A stretch of DNA of 64,000 nucleotides from Zeaxanthinibacter enoshimensis (GTDB lineage: Bacteria; Bacteroidota; Bacteroidia; Flavobacteriales; Flavobacteriaceae), in contig NZ_SNYI01000002.1 of NCBI RefSeq assembly GCF_004362865.1, positions 710,099-774,098 on the forward strand. Reading direction: 5' to 3'. Of the stretch, positions 59,953 through 64,000 are shown in pieces; within the stretch, counting starts at the first letter, position 1, and each line of letters starts with the position of its first letter. Below the pieces are notes generated by a model, which was not told where the DNA came from, ran no database searches, and worked only from the letters and a program-made list of their open reading frames with translations. The position numbers and the translations under genes are program-made.

Positions 59953-62900
59953 ATGACAAACATCTTCAAGAATTTCTTGTTCTCCACCCGATTTACCGCA
60001 ATACTTTTCATCGCATTTGCCACGGCAATGGCATTTGGAACTTTTATTGAGAGTTGGTACAGTACTGAAACAGCCAGGATCTGGATCTATAACGCAACCT
60101 GGTTTGAACTGATCATGCTGTTCTTCGTGATCAATTTTATCGGTAATATCCAAAGGTACCGGTTACTGAGAAAAGAGAAATGGGCTGTGCTGATGCTTCA
60201 TGTTTCCTGGATTCTGATCATCCTAGGGGCATTTGTTACCCGTTACATCAGTTTTGAAGGGATGATGCCCATCCGAGAAGGCCAGACAGAGAATGTATTT
60301 TATTCGGATAAGACTTACCTCACCGCTTTCGTAGACGGTGAAATAGACGGAAGTGTTAAACGTAAGACCCTGGAAGACGACCTGATCGTAACTTCTGAAG
60401 CCATGAAATCTAACCTGCCATGGAAAGGGGATTTTGGCGGTCAACCTTTCCGGATCAGTTTCGTGGAATTCATACGCGGGGCTAAAGAAGGCCTTATTCC
60501 CGGTGATGAAGGCCAAACCTACCTCAAAATTGTTGAAGCTGGTGATGGGAACAGGCATGAGCATTTTCTTGAATCAGGAAAGGTGGCGAGTATTCATAAC
60601 GTGCTTTTTGCTTTAAACAAGCCCACAGACGGAGCTATTAATATTTTGCAGGAGGGTGAGGACTACCAGATACGATCTCCTTTTGAAGGAGAGTACCTGA
60701 GGATGGCCGACCAGCAGCGTGGAACTTTGATCAAGGACAGTCTCCAGACACTCCAGCGAAGGGCCCTGTATACGGTAGGGGGTATGCAGTTCGTAATCCC
60801 GGACCCGGTTGTGAAGGGAACTTACGGGGTGGTTCGCATTCCCGATGATGAGATTACAGATGTCAGCCAGGATGCTTTGGTTTTAGAAGTAGAAAGTAAT
60901 GGGGAAAAAGTCCGGAAGAAGGTGCTGGGCAGTAAAGGTTCCATAAATTTTACGGATAAGTTTGAAGTGGGCGGCCTGGAATTTACCCTTGGGTATGGTT
61001 CTAAAGTACACGAACTTCCCTTCAGTATCACCCTGAATGATTTTATAGCGGAGAAATACCCCGGAACAGAAAAAGGATATGCATCTTTTATGAGTAAAGT
61101 GACCGTAAATGACGAACGATCGTTTGATTATGACATCTACATGAACCACGTACTTGATCACCAGGGGTATCGTTTTTTCCAGGCCAGTTTTGATCCGGAT
61201 GAAAAAGGTACCGTGCTTTCGGTCAACCATGATTTTTGGGGCACCTGGATCACTTACATCGGTTATTTCCTGCTTTATGTTGGATTAATGGGGATCATGT
61301 TCTTTGGTAAAACCCGTTTTAAAGACCTTGCAAATTCATTGGAGAAGTTAAAAAAGAAAAAGGCAGCCCTGACGGTAACAGTATTCCTGCTATGCGGGAT
61401 GACGGCCTTCGCCCAGGAAGGTGACGATCATGTACACGACATGTCCCCGGCACAAAGACAGATAGATTCGCTGATAAAAGCCACCACTGTTGATAAGGAA
61501 CATGCCGAAAAATTCGGGAAACTTGTCATCCAGGATGACGGAGGCCGAATGAAGCCGGTCAATACTTTTTCTTCAGAGTTGCTGCGGAAACTCAGTTTTA
61601 AGGATTCTTATAAGGACCTTAATTCGGACCAGGTTTTGCTGTCCATGATGATGAACCCCCCGGCCTGGTATAATACCAATTTTATTGCCCTGGATAAGAA
61701 AGGTGCCAATGACAGTATTCGCCATGTGATAGGGGTACCGGAAGACCAGGATTATGTAAAGGCAACCGACTTTTTTGATGAAAAGGGGCAGTATAAACTG
61801 GCCAGTTACCTGGAGGACGCCTATGCCACCAATACTCCGGATAAATTTCAACAGGATTTTAAAGATGTCGATCTCAGGTTGGGATTACTGAACAGGGCAT
61901 TGAGCGGTGAGATCATTAAGGTCTTTCCCCTGCTTAACGACGAAAATAACAAATGGATCTCTGCCACGGAGTTCAGGTCAGGCACCTACCAGGTAGGAGA
62001 TTCGTTATACGCCAATTTTGTAAGGAATGCTGTGCCGTATTACCTGATGTCGCTGAGGGAAGCGACAAAAACAGGTGATTATTCAGAAGCCGATAAATTA
62101 CTTGCCGCTTTTGAACAGAACCAGAAGAACCACGGGCAGGAGATCCTGCCTTCCCCGGAAAGGGTAGAGGCAGAGGTCATTTACAACAAACTGGACATCT
62201 TTAACCGGCTATATAAATATTACGCTCTGGTAGGACTACTGATGTTCGTGGTTTTAATATTCCGGATATTTAAGGACAGGTCTTTATGGCGTGTAGCGAC
62301 TTTCTTCTTTAAGGGAGTCATCCTGCTGTTCTTTGCCTGGCACACAGGCGGACTGATCCTCCGCTGGTATATATCCGGTCATGCCCCCTGGAGTGACGCT
62401 TATGAAAGTATTCTTTATGTATCCTGGGCGACTATGGGAATGGGGTTATTGTTAGGGCGAAAAAGCGAACTGACCATCTCAGCATCTGCATTTGTCACCA
62501 GTATGCTGCTGTGGATCGCTCACCAGAGCTGGGTAGATCCTTCTATCGCGAACCTGCAGCCGGTACTGGACAGTTACTGGCTGATGATACACGTGGCGGT
62601 GATCGTGGCCAGCTACGGACCTCTCACCGTAGGAATGATCCTGGGGGTAGTTTCCTTACTACTGATGATCCTGACCAATAAAAAGAATAAAAAACGAATG
62701 TCTCATGCCCTTAAAGAGCTGACCATCATAAATGAACTGGCGCTAACTGTAGGGTTGATCATGCTGACTATCGGGAACTTTCTGGGAGGTCAATGGGCTA
62801 ATGAAAGCTGGGGCCGATACTGGGGATGGGACCCAAAAGAAACCTGGGCCTTGATCTCTATTATGGTCTATGCTTTCGTGGTACACACCAGGTTGATTCC

Positions 62901-63141
62901 CGGGCTCAGGGGGAAGTGGACCTTTAACTTCTTAAGTATAATCGCCTTTGCAAGTATTATGATGACCTATTTCGGGGTGAACTTCTACCTGGCAGGACTG
63001 CACAGTTATGCCAGTGGTGCACAGGTTATTACACCTTCATTTGTGTGGTATACCCTGGCAGGGGTAGGGGTGCTTGGAGCAGTAAGTTACTGGAGACATA
63101 GTATCCATTACAGTAAGAAGAAGTCGGTTAAATCTGCCTAG
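59953..63141 (+). CDS. ccsBA: Fused cytochrome c biogenesis protein CcsBA
   Basis: A haem exporter and cytochrome c haem-lyase of System II, 1062 residues, with CcsB (ResB) and CcsA (ResC) joined. The N-terminal part has helices and the CcsB region TAILFIAFATAMAFGTFIES and FHPDEKGT-like segments; a periplasmic region follows (about 470-700); the C-terminal CcsA part has about eight helices and the WWD haem-binding domain WGRYWGWDPKETWAL, with His residues such as VVHTR and LHSYASG near it. It attaches haem to CxxCH motifs of exported cytochromes. The length is typical of Bacteroidota fusions. The start follows a -7 box. Convergent with the metalloprotease gene. Confidence 0.93.
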   Translation: MTNIFKNFLFSTRFTAILFIAFATAMAFGTFIESWYSTETARIWIYNATWFELIMLFFVINFIGNIQRYRLLRKEKWAVLMLHVSWILIILGAFVTRYISFEGMMPIREGQTENVFYSDKTYLTAFVDGEIDGSVKRKTLEDDLIVTSEAMKSNLPWKGDFGGQPFRISFVEFIRGAKEGLIPGDEGQTYLKIVEAGDGNRHEHFLESGKVASIHNVLFALNKPTDGAINILQEGEDYQIRSPFEGEYLRMADQQRGTLIKDSLQTLQRRALYTVGGMQFVIPDPVVKGTYGVVRIPDDEITDVSQDALVLEVESNGEKVRKKVLGSKGSINFTDKFEVGGLEFTLGYGSKVHELPFSITLNDFIAEKYPGTEKGYASFMSKVTVNDERSFDYDIYMNHVLDHQGYRFFQASFDPDEKGTVLSVNHDFWGTWITYIGYFLLYVGLMGIMFFGKTRFKDLANSLEKLKKKKAALTVTVFLLCGMTAFAQEGDDHVHDMSPAQRQIDSLIKATTVDKEHAEKFGKLVIQDDGGRMKPVNTFSSELLRKLSFKDSYKDLNSDQVLLSMMMNPPAWYNTNFIALDKKGANDSIRHVIGVPEDQDYVKATDFFDEKGQYKLASYLEDAYATNTPDKFQQDFKDVDLRLGLLNRALSGEIIKVFPLLNDENNKWISATEFRSGTYQVGDSLYANFVRNAVPYYLMSLREATKTGDYSEADKLLAAFEQNQKNHGQEILPSPERVEAEVIYNKLDIFNRLYKYYALVGLLMFVVLIFRIFKDRSLWRVATFFFKGVILLFFAWHTGGLILRWYISGHAPWSDAYESILYVSWATMGMGLLLGRKSELTISASAFVTSMLLWIAHQSWVDPSIANLQPVLDSYWLMIHVAVIVASYGPLTVGMILGVVSLLLMILTNKKNKKRMSHALKELTIINELALTVGLIMLTIGNFLGGQWANESWGRYWGWDPKETWALISIMVYAFVVHTRLIPGLRGKWTFNFLSIIAFASIMMTYFGVNFYLAGLHSYASGAQVITPSFVWYTLAGVGVLGAVSYWRHSIHYSKKKSVKSA

Positions 63142-63144
63142 GGA

Positions 63145-63963
63145 TCATTTCCCGCCGTTGGCGCGGAGATCTGCTATACATTGGTTATCCAGGGAAGGGA
63201 TATTTCCCCCGGTAAGCATATCCAGAATACCTTCCCCGGTTTCAGCGGTCCAGTACATCAGGCAATTCTCGTCCGTACAGTGCCTGCCGTGCTCTGTGTC
63301 CTGGTGATCAGACTGCAAAGGTGCGCCCGCGTTAACGAGTCCCATAAGGTGTCCGAACTCGTGGTTGAGAACCGTTGATTCTAATACAGTTCTTGAGGGG
63401 CCAAAAGCCCTGTCACTGAATTCCTGGACAGAGGATTCAAACAGAGCAAAGGAGGTATTCCTGAAGGCTACGCCTAGCACGGTGCCATTCTCCGTGTTTC
63501 CTGTATATTCTGCATCGAGGAATATTCCCCAGACTGCGATCATACGATCGTCGTTATAAGCTGTCCTGTAGGTATTCTCAAGGGAGACGATATCATCAAT
63601 ACTGTATTGGTCCTTATTCGCTGATGGAATTTCTTCAAGTACCAGTTCTATGCCCGCGGGTTTATTCAGACGTTCTTCCAGGAAAGTCCTGAAGTTATCT
63701 ATGGTTTGTTGCCCCGGCTCCATACCCGGCATATACTGGATCTCCAATTTGATCGAGGTAAAAGATTTGTCGGAGAGTAAAGCTTCGGAAGAACTTCCTG
63801 TACTCTGGCGATTGGCGTCTTTATTAACTTCCTGCTGATCCTGGCTATCTGTCTCTTCATTACCGGTCTGCATGGCATCAGTAGAACAAGAGGAAACTAT
63901 TACGAGTAGTAGTACAAATGTAATAGCGTTCAGGGGGGCTCTGAATAATTGTATCAGCTTCAT
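63145..63963 (-). CDS. Lipoprotein metalloprotease (metzincin-like)
   Basis: A protein of 272 residues with a lipoprotein signal; the modified Cys is residue 26 (VSSCSTDA). After an Asp/Gln-rich linker a protease domain has the zinc motif HEFGHLMGLVNAG; a third ligand may be the His in SDHQDTEH or EHGRH, and a Met-turn-like CLMYWT follows near residue 237. This resembles the metzincin clan, but the third His is further away than the HExxHxxGxxH standard, so the metal site is somewhat unusual. It is often labelled membrane metalloprotease in flavobacteria. The substrate is unknown. It converges on ccsBA. Confidence 0.8.
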   Translation of the reverse strand: MKLIQLFRAPLNAITFVLLLVIVSSCSTDAMQTGNEETDSQDQQEVNKDANRQSTGSSSEALLSDKSFTSIKLEIQYMPGMEPGQQTIDNFRTFLEERLNKPAGIELVLEEIPSANKDQYSIDDIVSLENTYRTAYNDDRMIAVWGIFLDAEYTGNTENGTVLGVAFRNTSFALFESSVQEFSDRAFGPSRTVLESTVLNHEFGHLMGLVNAGAPLQSDHQDTEHGRHCTDENCLMYWTAETGEGILDMLTGGNIPSLDNQCIADLRANGGK

Positions 63964-64000
63964 AGTTCAGGATTGGGGTAACTTAAAAACGGTTGTCTCT

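Overview
The window is chromosomal DNA from a member of the Bacteroidota, most likely the family Flavobacteriaceae. The evidence is the gliding genes gldF and gldG, a type IX secretion sorting domain, a fused CcsBA haem-lyase, families largely confined to this group (DUF4290, START-like, DUF3347), promoters of the Bacteroidota type (TTG, 19-21 bp, TAnnTTTG), a near absence of Shine-Dalgarno sequences, and several TTG starts. I cannot name the genus. I see no transposase, phage, CRISPR or plasmid gene.

Layout. 1-5.1 kb: the end of a T9SS-exported protein, a CpsB-type phosphatase, two lipoproteins (one DUF3347, one methionine-rich), and an RsbQ-like hydrolase translationally coupled to a PAS histidine kinase. 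5.3-7.8 kb: a multi-PAS histidine kinase split by one frameshift. 7.9-18.5 kb: an accessory cluster of eleven genes on the minus strand behind a divergent AraC regulator. They encode a metallo-beta-lactamase-fold hydrolase, an NTF2-like lipoprotein, an outer-membrane barrel, a CMD protein, two cupins, an alpha/beta hydrolase, two NTF2-like domains, a flavodoxin and a two-subunit molybdenum hydroxylase. Almost every product carries an export signal. Both promoters of the cluster hold the same pair of 14-bp direct repeats, 21 bp apart and 23 bp upstream of the -7 box, which look like AraC operators.

18.6-32.3 kb: housekeeping genes (mnmE, dnaN, gldG-gldF, SAM hydrolase, phoH, purC, an exonuclease and a CBS/DUF294 protein), plus a TPR lipoprotein. 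That gene is flanked by the intact mnmE and an 80-bp decayed copy of part of it. 32.4-32.9 kb: a minisatellite of 110-114-bp units. 33-43.9 kb: a TonB-like protein, a DUF418 membrane protein, tRNA-Met, and a core block (START-like, class IV aminotransferase, YqgE, HU, fmt, recQ, a P-loop ATPase, DUF493, DUF4290, murA).

43.9-49.8 kb: stress and metabolic genes, including a photolyase-SDR-SRPBCC operon. 50-56.3 kb: two exported proteins, then an operon of a PIG-L deacetylase, an unannotated 33-residue membrane peptide and a sodium/solute symporter. 56.3-64 kb: MscS, a conserved lipoprotein, Maf, a KdsC-like phosphatase, a DUF2520 protein, CcsBA and a lipoprotein metalloprotease.

The best candidates for something undescribed are the AraC-controlled exported enzyme cluster with its operator grammar, the RsbQ-histidine kinase pair, the mnmE relic, and the minisatellite. 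All functional assignments come from reading motifs by eye; no database search was possible.
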